A stretch of 64,000 nucleotides of DNA from Carettochelys insculpta (taxonomy: Eukaryota > Chordata > Testudines > Carettochelyidae). The stretch covers positions 13,751,001 to 13,815,000 of the forward strand of contig NC_134160.1 in the NCBI RefSeq assembly GCF_033958435.1, in the 5' to 3' direction. A program made the translations under genes and the position numbers. Shown piece by piece: positions 1 through 10,188 of this stretch. Numbering within the stretch: the stretch's first letter is position 1; each line of letters starts with the position of its first letter. The notes under the pieces are model-generated. The model searched no databases, was not told the origin of the DNA, and saw only the letters and a list, made by a program, of their open reading frames with translations.

Positions 1-341
1 CCAGTGGCACATCTCCAGGAATGTCTCCTTGGTCATTCTGAAGTTCTGTAGCCACCGGTCATCACCCCAGTCCTCCAGCACCAGCTGATCCCACCAGTCA
101 CTGCTTGTGGAGAAGCTCAGGTGAGCAGCTGGGGACATTGTGCCCTGAGGGCGGCCTCCAGGAGGGTGGCTACCTGGGTGGCCATCTGGAGCTGCTGGTG
201 CATGGTGGCCAAGACTGCGGCTAATGTACTAGCCATGACCTCGATGGGGGGAGGGGGCTGCTCGGGATCCATGGGGGCCTGGGATGCCTCCTCAGCTTGT
301 TCTCCCTGCATGCCTGGGGACAGGTAGCTGGCCCTCAGCAT
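1..341 (-). pseudogene. Harbinger transposase N-terminal part, frameshifted
   Basis: The minus-strand reading frame from 341 starts with an ATG; a second in-frame ATG (MDPEQPPPP) may be the real start by comparison with the MDPQ starts of the other transposases here. It runs to a TGA at 117-119. In another frame, bases 1-110 encode SDWWDQLVLEDWGDDRWLQN followed by a TKETFLEMCHW-type stretch. This matches the WW-x-LVLGEWDDDRWLQNF block just before the DNA-binding part of the Harbinger transposases at 8.9 kb and 58 kb. A frameshift or a short missed intron lies near 117. The catalytic DDE part would lie left of the window. Family knowledge: HARBI1-like transposases cut and rejoin DNA in the nucleus with the help of a Myb-like partner. 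Confidence 0.6.
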
Positions 342-638
342 GTGCAGGCTGAGGCTTGGGGTCAGGGGGCCCTTTAAAGGGACGGCGGGCAGCGACCCCA
401 GAAGGGCTCATCCACTATGCGACCCTTCCGGCAGCACTTTCTGCCCCTGTTCTTTCACAAGCGCCCCTGAGATGTGTGGACACACTCTTTCAAAAGTGCA
501 CTGGGGGCCTTTCGAAAGGACTGGTCAGACTTTCAGTCCCCGTTTGCGTAAGCGGATGCTCTGTTTTGAAAGGCTGGCTTTTGATGTTCATTGTCAAAAG
601 CATCCTTTTGAAATGGAGCTGTAGTGTAGACACACCCC
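1..638 (-). mobile_element. PIF/Harbinger-type DNA transposon, partial (runs off the left edge)
   Basis: This is the 5' part of a Harbinger-like element read on the minus strand. Its outer end lies near 638, where 'gtagtgtagacacacccc' gives a terminal sequence GGGGTGTGTCTACACTAC on the minus strand, the same type of end seen on the other Harbinger elements in this window. The subterminal part (about 480-630) is rich in TTTGAAA/TTTCAAA words, as in the palindromic MITEs. The other end is outside the window, so length, target duplication and the partner gene cannot be judged. The family differs from the three two-gene elements further right, because its N-terminal coding part lacks the polyglutamine tract. 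Confidence 0.6.
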
Positions 639-1714
639 TTGAGAAGAAGTATACACACACACTTCACATCTAGCGTGTACTCAAGTATCCAGAAATGAAA
701 GCAGCTGCACTTTTACTCAAGTAACTTTCTGGGTTCTTTTTCCACCTCTGGCCAGCTCTTCTGTTCTGATTTAAAGGTTCAGCCTCCCTGGTCCAGCAGC
801 TGACCAGTTCTGAACCAGGGAAATTTGCCAGACCAAAGATCAAAGCCAGCCTAGGGCCTTGTTCTCCTCTGGCCACTGGAGGTTCCACTACCATGGGGCT
901 GCTCTGCTGCCTCCCTTTCCCCTGGCTGCCAGGAGCTCCACTTTCCCCAGCCACAAGGGGGTCCTGACTTCCTGGGCCCCTAATCCAGCAAGACTGCTGG
1001 TCCAAGCCTGCAAATTTGTCCTCATGAGTGCTCCCATGGAGTTGCCAGTGATGCTGGATCATGGATGTTGCCAGACATTAGGGAAGTCCACATTATGGAG
1101 GTTCAATCTGTAGCAGAATTTGACATCACCCCGCCCTAGGTTAAATGACTAGGCAATTTGTAAGGTAATGGAGAATCAGACCCTGCAGCTCCCCAGTGTG
1201 GACCAGCTAGAGGTATCCAGAGGGCCCCATGAGGTCAATGGACTATAGCATATGAAATTCTGCTGTGGCATAGAAGAGAAAGTAGCAAGGAACCAAATAG
1301 AAGACAGAGATTTATTGGTACCATAACAACATCATGAGGTTTGTACAAAGGCCCAGTACAGTAAAGAGATTACCTGTGTAGCCCTTCGGTGCTCCTGAGG
1401 GTATAACCGTAGTCTTAAACATCTTCCACTCAACTATTTAGCATCAGACTCACAATGCCTGATGTTGGGATAGATGCGTCAGACTAGGTAGGAAGCTTTT
1501 TCAGAGGCAGTATCAATTCTTATTTAATTATCATTAAATTATAGCATTACAGCATTGAGCCAGGAAGCAGTATTTTGGGTGGTTGTAAAAAGAGCTTGAT
1601 TCTACAACCTTGGAACTGGAATCACCAGCACGAGCATTTCCACTGACTGAATGAGAGCAGGTTCAGACCAGCAGCTGTTTATTGCACTAATTTAATAGCA
1701 CTAACAGGGCAAGA
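639..1714. other. No recognisable feature
   Basis: I see no coding or repeat structure that I can name here. Short open frames on both strands lack any recognisable motif. A few phrases (for example around 1055-1110) look like ancient repeat sequence, but I cannot assign them. Confidence 0.4.
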
Positions 1715-1925
1715 GTGGTTCTGTTAGAGTACTAGCAGGAGATGTAGGATCAATTTCCTACTCTGCCACAGGTTTCCTATATGGCCATAGGTGACTTTTT
1801 TAATCAGTCTGTGCTGCAGTTCTCTATCTGTACAACGGGGAAATACCATTGCCCTATCTCACGGGGCTGATAAATATGTTAAAGAATGTGAGGTGTTCAG
1901 ATATGATGGTAATGGGGTCACTGTG
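1715..1925 (+). mobile_element. MIR-like (CORE-SINE) fragment
   Basis: The order of words is typical of MIR/CORE-SINE copies in amniotes: an 'atttcctactctgccac' segment, then a degraded 'tgacttt...aatcagtctgtgc', then 'cagttctctatctgtacaa', and finally 'taaagaatgtgaggtgttc' with 'ggtaatgg'. The copy is diverged and lacks a clear tRNA head. It is a non-autonomous, presumably long-dead retroposon. Similar pieces occur at 31.3, 53.6 and 62.3 kb. Confidence 0.6.
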
Positions 1926-2419
1926 GCAGGATGGATAAACTTTGGCCTAACTCTGCTGCCATTGAACTTAGTGGGACAAGAGACACCTTATATATCCATC
2001 CAAGATATTTCTCACGGATCACAAGCTCTTTGAGACAACGATGACCTTTTTGTTCTGGGTTTGTACATCACCTAGCATAATGAGATCCTGGTCCAGGACT
2101 GGATCTACTAGGCACTACTGTCATACAAACAATAGCAAAATAATAGTTATTATTAAGTCAGTGAGTTTTCCTGCAGTGAAATGAATCGGAAACCTTGAAT
2201 CATTTCAATTCAATTCATAGGAGTGCAAACATTTCACCCCAGACAGCACATTGTGCCCTGTAATGAGGTCCAGTAACAGGGCTGTTGTCTGCTCTTATGA
2301 GCACCCACCCCTTCAGTCAATAGTGCAGATCTGCACTGATGCACTTCCCAAAAATCTCTTAGACTACTTAGCTTTCCAGCTGAGCCATGCAGGAAGTTAG
2401 CAACACCCCCACCCCCATG
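1926..2419. other. No recognisable feature
   Basis: AT-rich sequence without a recognisable gene or repeat family. Confidence 0.4.
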
Positions 2420-2530
2420 GCAAACAAAACAGCAGTCATGTAGTACCTTAAAGACTAATAAAATGAATTATTAGGTGATGAGCTTTCGTGGGACAGACCC
2501 ACTTCATCAGACCTATATAATTTCCAGTCC
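2420..2530 (+). mobile_element. tRNA-derived SINE, head missing
   Basis: The body words 'agcagtcatgtagtacctta', 'aagactaataaaatgaatta', 'gatgagctttcgtgggacag' and 'acccacttcatcagacc' appear in the order of the turtle tRNA-SINE body. The tRNA-like promoter part (gtagccgtgttagtctgta in other copies) is absent, so this copy is 5'-truncated. Confidence 0.7.
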
Positions 2531-2892
2531 AGACCCAGATATATAGTAGTATACTACAGAGCTCTAAAAAATTGCAATAAAAACTGACAAATCAAATATA
2601 TGAACTGAAGGTGGAGAATGAGAGATGGGGAATGTTAAGTGTCTTGCCTGAGATCATTACAAGCATCAAAGGAAGGGAAACGGTACTTGTAATGCATGAG
2701 ACAATTTTTGCCTTTGTTCATACCAAGTGTCAGTGTGTCAGATTTGAATCTGAAGCCCAGTTGACTCCCTATGCAATCTGCTTTTAAAAATCTGTTTGTT
2801 GTAAAACGCATATTGTCAGGTCTTTAACAGAATGGCCCGCTCCATTGAAATGCTCAGTGGCTGGCTTATATAGATTGAGATTCCTGATTTCT
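2531..2892. other. No recognisable feature
   Basis: No gene or repeat family identified in this stretch. Confidence 0.35.
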
Positions 2893-3027
2893 GCTAGAAC
2901 AAGAAGTCCTGTGGCACCTTACAGACTAACAGATATTTTGGAGCAAAATATCTTTTAGTCCATAAGGGGCCACAGGACTTCTTGTTCTCGAAGATACAGA
3001 CTAACACGGCTACCTCTGTGAGACTGA
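2893..3027 (-). mobile_element. SINE-derived inverted repeat (compact hairpin form)
   Basis: Read on the minus strand, a tRNA-SINE head (about 3022-2988, gtagccgtgttagtctgta) is followed by the SINE body and then immediately by the same body inverted. The arms are about 2897-2940 and 2945-2987, starting 'gaacaagaagtcctgtggca' and ending with its complement. Only a few bases separate the arms, so the transcript would form a hairpin of roughly 43 pairs. The same head-plus-inverted-arms layout occurs at 25.1 kb and 17.9/19.2 kb. I did not find a convincing target duplication for this copy. Confidence 0.7.
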
Positions 3028-3029
3028 CA

Positions 3030-3660
3030 TCTGCTGTGTCCCTCCCTTCATTCTTTGGCAAAGTGTTTGCCCAGTTTCTCCAATGTACATTGTAGAGGGG
3101 CATTGCTGGCATATAATTGTATTGTGTGTAATAAGTGGGTATATAACGGCACAATATAATATTGGTCAAGGTACATGAGACTAAGCCCCTGATCTTGTAA
3201 TTAACATGGTTAGGTCCAGTGATGGTATCACCAGAATAAATATGTGGACAAAGGTGGCAACGAGGTTTGTTGCAAGGAAAAGTTGCAGGATTAGTATTAC
3301 TGTGATTGCTAGCGAGAATCTTTCTAAGGTTAGGAGGTTGTCTATAGGAGAGTAAAGGCCTGCCACTTAGGGCTTTCCAGAGTGTAGCATCATGATCTAG
3401 AACAGGTTGTAGGTGTTTAATGATGTGTTGCAGGGGTTTGAGCTGTTTTGTTATTGCCTTTTTTGGGCCTATCTAGAAGTAGCTGGTTTCTGGGTAGTCA
3501 TCTGGCTTTGTCAATCTGTTTTTTTTTCTGCAGTGGGTAAATAAGTTTTATGAATGCTAGGTAGAGATCTTGAAGTTTTTGGTCTCTGTCAATAGGCTCA
3601 GAGCAACTGTGATTGTATATAAGGGCTTGACTATAATTGATTTAACAGGGGCTGTCATGG
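3030..3660 (-). pseudogene. Penelope-like retroelement remnant (RT C-terminal region plus GIY-YIG)
   Basis: The minus strand encodes, in one frame, ICQQCPSTMYIGETGQTL near 3115-3060, a GIY-YIG endonuclease signature of Penelope-like elements. Upstream on that strand (3200-3600), broken frames give blocks expected just before it: a cysteine-rich segment ('HIYSGD'-like), an 'NLRKI..NH'-like segment and a charged 'KQIDRAR'-like segment. The frame is repeatedly broken and no complete reverse transcriptase is present, so this is a dead 5'-truncated copy. Penelope elements are retroelements that encode a reverse transcriptase fused to a GIY-YIG nuclease. The SINE hairpin lies directly beside its 3' end. 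Confidence 0.65.
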
Positions 3661-3796
3661 GACCTCACTAAAGTCCCACCACAGTCTGTTCCCCACTTGA
3701 ACAGTGGTGCCTCCAGGAGGCAGAGTTCTCTCTCTTCAGTTAGAGCTCTAAAACTTATCAATAGCTGTATGGTCTCACCACCTTTCCACCTCCTCC

Positions 3797-3922
3797 ATCT
3801 GAGGAAGTGGGTCTTATGAAAACTCGTGACCTAATTAGTAAATTTGGTAGGCTTTAAGGTTCTACAAGACTGCTGTTGTTTGTGAAGCTACAGACTAACA
3901 CAGCTACTCTTCTGAGTCTCTC
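3797..3922 (-). mobile_element. tRNA-derived SINE, near full length
   Basis: On the minus strand the order is head ('gtagctgtgttagtctgta'), linker, body ('ccttaaagcctaccaaattt') and tail ('acccacttcctcag'). This is the simple, non-inverted form of the SINE family in the window. It borders an LTR-like segment on its right. Confidence 0.7.
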
Positions 3923-4132
3923 CACCTGACTTTGCTGGATCTGACATACTGCTTCAACTCCAGCAGCCAGTTCTCTTGGTCCTCTCTCCTGGAGAACTTC
4001 CACCACACTAAGCTAACTCTGGTGCTGCAGCCTATTTATAGGGCTTTTTGGCTCCTAATTGGCCACTTCCTTCTACTGACTTTCTCGTCTCCCTTGGAGG
4101 ACTCCTCTATGATTCCTGGGTGAGGGTGTGAC
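3923..4132 (-). mobile_element. LTR-like segment (tentative)
   Basis: On the minus strand the segment begins TGTCACACCCTC (4132) and carries a TATA-box-like CTATAAATAG near 4035, about 100 bp in. This spacing would fit the start of an LTR. The other end is lost at the SINE. I cannot name the family, and no target duplication is available. It could be a chance resemblance. Confidence 0.3.
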
Positions 4133-5020
4133 AAGGCCACAAGCCTCCATCAGGGGGCTTTAGGACTCTGTCTGCCTCTTCACAATCCCATTCTGCTAAT
4201 CCCCTTGGAATGCAGCAGCTACCATCACTTACTTTGCTTGACTTAATTCCAAGGATATGTGCATATAAATAACTAGGAGATTTCCCAGCATTGCTCATGT
4301 TCTTCAGGGCAGGGGGCTGTGGGCATAGAGGGTCGAGGAGTCAGGACAGGGCTTGAGAATGTGGGGGATCACAGCAGGAGGCAAAGGGTGTGTGGGTACA
4401 GGACTCACATTTGGAGGGTGAATAGAGGCTCATGGCAGTGAGTGTGGGGGGTGCTGGAGTCAGGGTTTGAGTGTGAGGAGGTGCTTAGAGCAGGGGACTG
4501 AGAGTACGGGTACAGGAGCTGACAGGTGCTGCACTGCCTGGGCAGTGGGCAGGAAGCTTACCTTTCCCCCCTACCCCGCTGGCCAATGGCATTATAGCTG
4601 TTCCGGTCCCCATCTCTGTCCTCTGTGGTCATTACACAGTGTAACTGTCTCTGCTAGCAGCCCCTTCCTTTTCCATGTTATGAAAAACAATCACATTTCA
4701 AACACATCCCATTGTCCTGGCACCATCAATCCATATCTTGCTTGAAGTTTTAAGAGCAAGCTGCATACCAAATTTGATAGTCCTAGACTTTACTGTTTAG
4801 GAAGCATTCTTGAACAAATGAATAGATGGACAGGCAGACTCACTCGCTTACTTGCAGACAAATGCTCTCAAATATATAGTAGATTATACAGGCAGACAGG
4901 GCTTAAACTCTGTTTTAACCTAAGCTCTTCATTAATGTTCATGTTCCCTCCACTTTGACGGAGCAGAGATTAAGAAGTAATTTTATTGCAGTATGATAGA
5001 GTAGTTCTATAGCTCTCCCT
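4133..5020. other. No recognisable feature
   Basis: This stretch holds no repeat family or coding motif that I recognise. Short open frames are unsupported. Confidence 0.4.
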
Positions 5021-5452
5021 GGGTGCATCTACACTAGCCAGCTACTTCGAAGTAGCCAGCACGTCGAAATAGCACCCATCGCGTCTACATGCACTGTGTG
5101 CTATTTCAACGTTGAAATCAACATTAGGCGGCGAAACGTCGAAATCACTATTCCCATCCGAAGATGGGAATAGCGCCCTACTTCGATGTTGAGCTTTGAA
5201 GTAGGGTGTGTGTAGAAAATCCGCATCCCACTACTTCAAAATAACGGGGTCCTCCATGGCGGCCATCCGCTGAGGGGTTGAGATGCTCCACCCAGCCCCT
5301 GTGGGGCTCTATGGTCCCCACACGCAGCAGCCTTTAAAGCACCAAGGACCTGGATTTCCTGTGGCAGGAAGCTGAGAGCATGCAGGCAGCAGCACACACA
5401 CGTGCTAGCCCTGCACACTTTCCCGAGGCCCTGATTTGCACTGCCACCAGCC

Positions 5453-6064
5453 ATGGCCTTGAGCCAGACGCCTGAGCGCCCCCAGGGTTTCCCTCCTGAG
5501 GGGACCCAGGCACCCCTGGCAGCCAAGCGGGGGGCCAAAAAGAGGCGGGGCACCTCCTGGTTGGAGGCCAAGCTCTGAGACCTGCTGGGGCTCTGGGGAG
5601 AGGAGGAAGTACTCCATGTAATGGGGAGCAAGCGGCGGAATGCAGAAGCGTTCGCCCGACTGGCTGACAGACTGGCCACCCAGGGTCGCCCTGCCCACAC
5701 TCTGGATCATGTCCGGAGCAAGGTGAAGGAGTTGCAGCAGGGGTACGCCCGAGCCCAAGACTTGGCCAGCCGGTCTGGGGCTGCCCCTGCTGCTTGCCCC
5801 TATTACAGGGAGCTCAGGGCCATCCTCAGCCCCCAGGACACCTCCTCCTCTGTGGCCACCCTTGACATCAAGGCCAATGAGCCCCAGCAGGCCTCGGAGC
5901 CAGAGGCCAGCCTGGAGGCCAGCCGCGCACCCCGGGGCCCCCCTCGGGACAGCGGAGGAGGGGTCCAGCAGCGAGTGGGGGGCTCCTCATCGACCTCCCC
6001 TCCCGGAGCACCAGCCGGGTGTCCACACACTGGGCTTCCCCTGACCACGGCAATGGATGGTCAG
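5453..6064 (+). pseudogene. Harbinger Myb/SANT-like DNA-binding protein, first exon, with a premature stop
   Basis: The frame starts at ATG 5453 (MALSQTPERPQ) and is interrupted by TGA at 5576-5578, where element 2 has a sense codon (LR-HLLGLW). It then reads DLLGLWGEEEVLHVMGSKRR, RNAEAFARLADRLATQG and VRSKVKELQQGYARAQD, the three-helix Myb/SANT (Myb_DNA-bind_4-like) domain. An acidic, Ser/Pro-rich tail follows. A splice donor CAG|GTACAT at 6064/6065 ends the exon, and the second exon is deleted. In PIF/Harbinger elements this protein binds the element ends and brings the transposase into the nucleus. The copy cannot make that protein intact. Confidence 0.75.
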
Positions 6065-6179
6065 GTACATACTATGCAGGGCACACCCCCAGGGGCCACG
6101 GGGCGGGGTCACCAGACATGACCGGGAGCCTCACACACCCCCAGCGGACCCCAACCCGCAACCTCCCAGCCACAGCAAG

Positions 6180-7126
6180 GGCATCGTGTGTGCATCTGGG
6201 CCAGCCCACGTACATGTACTGGAAGCAGCCCCGACTGTCCACCATGGCCTGCAGGACCACAGAGTGGTAGCCCCTGTGGTTTATGTATCTTCCTCCGCTG
6301 TGGTCCAGGGCACGGATGGGGATGTGGGTCCCATCCAGGGCCCTGAAGCAGTTCGGGAACCCCATGGAAGCGAATCCAGCAACGGCTGCGTCCAGGTCCC
6401 CGTGTCGGACGATCCTCTGGAGCAACATGGCGTTAAGCGCACGGACCACCTGTGTGGTGGGAACACAGGCACCCATGAGGCTGTGCAGGGTGCCCCACGG
6501 CCCTTCCCCCAGGACCCCTCCTGGGCACCTCCCGGGGTACCCCACCTGCCCAGGTCCTCCCTCCCCAGTGTCCCTCCCTCCCCAGCCTCACACCCAGCCC
6601 CCCCGCTCCCCAGTGAGTGAGTGCCTGGGCCTCCTTACTTCCATGATGACGGCCCCGACTGTGGCCTTTCCCACTCCAAACTGGAGTCCCACGGAGCGGT
6701 AGCTGTCTGGAGTGGCCAGCTTCCAGACGGCTATTGCGACCCTCTTCTCCACAGGGAGGGCGCGCCGCATCTGGGTGTTGTGGTGCCTCAGTGCTGGGGT
6801 GAGCCACTGGCAGAGCTCGAGAAAGGTCTGCCGGCACATGGGGAATTCCGGAGCCACATACTGTCATCCCACTCCCGCATGACGAGCTGCTCCCACCACT
6901 CGAAGCTGGTGGGGTAGCTCCAGAGGCAGGGGAGCAGCCAGTGTGGGAGGAAGGGGGGAGCCCGGTGGTCGGGGCATCCCCATCTGCCTCCAGGGAAGGC
7001 TCCTCTGGCAGGAACCACTGGGCAGCCTCCCGGGCAGCACCTAGCAGGGCGCTTGACCCCGAATGACTACCTGGGGGGGCCTCCTCTTCCTGCTGCTGCT
7101 GCTGCTGCTGCTGCTGGGTGTCCATA
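6180..7126 (-). pseudogene. HARBI1-like transposase, truncated and frameshifted
   Basis: Starting at ATG 7126 the frame reads MDT followed by nine glutamines. A frameshift around 6950-7000 precedes SFEWWEQLVMREWDDSMWL, and another lies near 6850 before CRQTFLELCQWLTPALRHH. Exon 1 ends with GAA|GTAAGG (6639/6638). The intron is about 189 bp, and exon 2 starts at 6449 with VVRALNAMLLQRIVRHGD. The first catalytic Asp is present in RALDGTHIPI and the second in CTHDA, after which the sequence is lost at the internal deletion. The Glu of the DDE triad is therefore missing. This copy is non-autonomous. Confidence 0.75.
7092..7118 (-). repeat. (CTG/CAG)9 microsatellite coding polyglutamine
   Basis: A pure CTG run on the plus strand encodes the glutamine tract right after the start codon of the element 1 transposase. 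Similar runs occur at the same place in elements 2 and 3. Confidence 0.9.
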
Positions 7127-7497
7127 TCTGCTGTGACTTGGTCTGCGAGAGAGCAGCTACTGCTCTGCAGACCTTGTGCTGTGCAGGCTGGGTGTGTCTG
7201 GGAGGGGCCCTTTAAAGGAGAGGCTTGCTGTTGCCCCGGAAAGGCTAGTCCAGCCTGTGACATGGTCTGCGGGCTTTCCTGGCCCCTTATTTCAAAAAAG
7301 GGTGCTTGTGTGTGTGGACGCTTCGCATTTTCTTCCAGGGTGGCTCCTTTCAACTTTCCCTGTTGCTACTTCGACGTTGAATGTCGACGGCACCAGCCCT
7401 GGAGGACGTGTAGACAATACGCGTCAAAGTAGCCTATTTCAATGTTCTTACTTTGAAATAGGCTACCTCAACGTAGTGTGCTAGTGTAGACGTACCC

Positions 7498-8240
7498 TTT
7501 AAAGAAAGGCAACAACAAATATCCCAAGCCCCCAGTCTTGCATCCCCAGTATATAACATCTTGCCCTAGTCACAAACATGAGCAGTGTAAGTTTATTATC
7601 CAGTCTGCCCTTCCTTCAGTTTGGAGTGTAGTGTAAGTTAAATATCCCTCAAGCCTTTTTGAACTGAGCTGAGCTCTCCCAAGCACTTTAGCCAAAGTGC
7701 ACTATTCGCAGTAAAATATAAAACAGATTTGTTAACTAAAGAAAGGTCAATTTTAAGCATTTATAAGTAGCAGGCACAAAAAGAAAAATCAGACATAGTT
7801 ACAAAAGAAAACAAAAGTTAAGCAAGCAGTATGAATCTTAAATGTCATTAGACTAAACAATATTTGGATCACAGTTTTTCTCATCTCTGGATGTCAGAAG
7901 TAGGTTTCAGTTCTTAATACTTTGATTTCCCTTTTATACCTGGGACCAGCCTTATCAGTTCAAGCATTTGTCTTGTTTCCAGCATAGGTGAGGGAGGATA
8001 AAGAAAAAAGCATGATACAACTGTCCCTGAACTTAAATCCTCAGTCCATGTGCCCAGAAAACACTACCCAGACATGTCCTGGTGGGCTCTGCTGATTTTC
8101 AGTTGAGCACCTGATTTTCAGAGTTGAGCACTTGCATAACTCTCTCATCCCCTGTCTGTAACACCCAGACCTATCAATGTTTGTATAACTCCCTCCTGGG
8201 AGGGATTGTCTCTTTTATGGTCCCTGGAGAACTGGCAATG
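7498..8240 (-). mobile_element. LTR-like segment between two Harbinger elements (tentative)
   Basis: On the minus strand there is a TATA-like GGTATAAAAG near 7940 and an AATAAA-like ATAATAAAC near 7590. Their spacing suggests a U3/R arrangement with a long adenine-rich R/U5. The composition resembles LTR-like segments at 41.5 kb and 63.5 kb. The ends are masked by the flanking Harbinger insertions, and I found no terminal TG/CA pair, so this remains a weak call. Confidence 0.3.
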
Positions 8241-8243
8241 TGT
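8241..8243. repeat. Target-site duplication TGT (left) of Harbinger element 2
   Basis: The triplet TGT immediately before GGCTATGTCTACACGTG is repeated at 12384-12386, directly after the right end. A 3-bp duplication is the hallmark of PIF/Harbinger integration. Confidence 0.75.
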
Positions 8244-8615
8244 GGCTATGTCTACACGTGAACACTACATCGAAATAGCTTATTCGATGTAGCGACATCG
8301 CAATAGGCTATTTCGATGAATAACGTCTACACGTCCTCCAGGGCTGGTGCCGTTGACGTTGAATGTCGACGTTGGGCAGCACCGCACCACATCAAAAGAG
8401 GCGCTACGAGGGAATGTCTACATGCCAAAGTAGCACACATCAAAATAAGGGTGCCAGGAACAGCTGCAGACAGGGTCACAGGGCGGACTAGCGCTTCCGG
8501 GGCAACAGCTAGCCGCTCCCTTAAAGGGCTCCTCCCAGACACACGCAGCCTGCACAGCACACAGTCTGCAGAGCCATAGGCACGCACACCTCAAGCGATG
8601 CAGTCATGGACCCCC

Positions 8616-8642
8616 AGCAGCAGCAGCAGCAGCAGCAGCAGC
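8616..8642 (+). repeat. (CAG)9 microsatellite coding polyglutamine
   Basis: A pure CAG run directly after the transposase start codon of element 2 encodes nine glutamines. Confidence 0.9.
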
Positions 8643-9097
8643 CAGAGATCCACCCAGCCACCCCTGTAGAAGCAGTGCTCGCCCTGCTCCATGCCATGCA
8701 GGAGGCAGCTGAACACATCCTTGCCACAGAGGAGGAGCTGCCAGCAGGGGAGGAGGACGCAACCCCCAACCCTGCAGCACCCTGCCCCGCCCGCCTCATA
8801 CGCCGCCGGCTGTGGTGCTACCCCACTAGCACCGACTGGTGGGAGCGGCTGGTGCTCGGAGAGTGGGACGACGACCGCTGGCTCCAGAACTTTCGCACGA
8901 GCTGGCAGACATTTCTGGAGCTATGCCTGTGGCTCACCCCCGCACTGAGGCACCAGGACACCTTCATGCGGTGTGCCCTCAGTGTGGAGAAACGGGTCGG
9001 CATCGCTGTCTGGAAGCTGGCCACTCCAGACAGCTACCGATCCGTGAGGCAGCAGTTTGGCGTCGGCAAGGCCACCGGCGGGTCTGTCCTCATGGAG

Positions 9098-9239
9098 GTA
9101 AGAGGACCCACGGGGGGAGGGGGAGGCAGCCCTGGCAGGGGAGGGGAGGGGAGGGGAGGGGAGGGGGGCCCTGGCAGGGGAGGGCCACACACGCCCTGCA
9201 TCCCCCTCATTGGTGCTCTCCCATGTGCTTCCCCTGCAG
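9098..9239 (+). other. Intron of the element 2 transposase
   Basis: Donor GAG|GTAAGA and acceptor CCCCTGCAG|GTC bracket 142 bp. Joining the exons keeps the frame (164 codons + 252 codons including stop), and the same intron position occurs in elements 1 and 3. The intron holds a G-rich GGGGA tandem run at about 9134-9185. Confidence 0.8.
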
Positions 9240-10099
9240 GTCGTCCGCGCCATCAACGCCCTGCTCCTCCACAGGCTCATGAGGCTTGGGGACCCGGATG
9301 CCACCATCATGGGCTTTGCCACCCTGGGCTTCCCCAATTGCTTCGGGGGTCTGGATGGGACCCACATCCCCATCCGTGCCCCAGAGCACAGTGGATGATG
9401 CTACTTAAACAGGAAGGGCTACCACTCAGTGGTCCTCCAGGCCTTGGTGGACAGCCGGGGCTGTTTCCTGGACATTTATGTGGGCTGGCCTGGCAGCACC
9501 CACGATGCCCGGGTATTCCGGAACTCCGGCCTGTGCCGCTGGCTGGAGGCGGGGACCTACATCCCCCAGCGGGAGATCCCTGTGGAGGACACCACGATGC
9601 CCCTCTGCGTCATCGCAGATGTGGCGTACCCCCTCCAGCCCTGGCTCATGCACTCTTACACGGGCCACCTGTCAGCCAGCCAGGAGCGCTTCAACCTGCA
9701 CCTGAACCACGCACACCAGGTGGTGGAGTGCACATTTGGCCGCCTCAAAGGGCACTGGAGGTGTCTCCTCACCCACCTCGATGCGGGCCCCACCAACATG
9801 CCCCAGATTGTGGGCAAGTGCAGCGCCCTCCACAACCTTGCCGAGAGCAAGGGTGAGGCCTTCTTTCAGGGCTGGGCTGTGGAGGCTGGCAGGGCCGATG
9901 TGCAGCCACCTGCTGCCCCCAGTCGCCAGGTGGACCCTGACGGGACCAGGGTCCAGGAGGCCCGGCGGGCCCATTTCGATGAGGCCATGGGGTGAACGCT
10001 GGCAGGCCCCCCAATGCCCCCCCCATCCTCCACAACACTCCCTGCCCCTACGCACACACCACAGAGCACCCAAGAGCACCCCCCGCCACCTTTCTTGAA

Positions 10100-10105
10100 A
10101 ATAAA
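10100..10105 (+). promoter_or_regulatory. Polyadenylation signal AATAAA for the transposase gene
   Basis: AATAAA lies about 105 bp after the transposase stop codon, followed by a T/G-rich stretch. The position between the two converging genes fits a 3' end signal. Confidence 0.5.
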
Positions 10106-10188
10106 AACAGACATTTGTTTGTAAAACCAGATCTATGTTGAACTCTCCTTATTAATATCTTAACTAACTATTTACAGGCTGAATAAAT

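Larger units (their letters stand above)
5021..7497. mobile_element. PIF/Harbinger element 1, internally deleted two-gene copy
   Basis: The ends match in inverted orientation: gggtgcatctacactagc at 5021 and, on the minus strand from 7497, gggtacgtctacactagc. Inside lie the start of a Myb/SANT gene on the plus strand and the start and middle of a HARBI1-like transposase gene on the minus strand, so the genes converge as in canonical Harbinger elements. The middle is deleted near 6065-6190: the Myb gene breaks off after its first exon and the transposase loses its C-terminal part. GC content is far above the flanks. The flanking triplets (cct and ttt) do not match, so no target duplication can be claimed. 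Confidence 0.8.
8606..9995 (+). pseudogene. HARBI1-like DDE transposase, two exons, one premature stop
   Basis: ATG 8606 gives MDP plus nine glutamines. Exon 1 (8606-9097) encodes 164 residues including TDWWERLVLGEWDDDRWLQN and a helix-turn-helix-like segment (PDSYRSVRQQFGVGKAT). It ends at GAG|GTAAGA. The intron is 142 bp and ends CCCCTGCAG. Exon 2 (9240-9995) encodes VVRAINALLLHRL onward. The DDE triad is visible: Asp about 203 in GLDGTHIPI, Asp about 253 in GSTHDARVF, Glu about 327 in VVECTFGRLKG, in all about 415 residues. TGA at 9396-9398 (residue 217) breaks it; element 3 has glycine there. Apart from this one codon the frame is open. The enzyme would excise and insert the element with its Myb partner. 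Confidence 0.85.

Noticed and set aside
5236..5758. Minus-strand open frames of 117-154 codons
   Set aside because: They are shadows of the plus-strand Myb/SANT exon and its upstream region in element 1.
8606..9856. 416-codon uninterrupted frame from the transposase start
   Set aside because: It reads through the intron at 9098 and continues in the wrong frame of exon 2. The real product follows the spliced two-exon frame, supported by elements 1 and 3.
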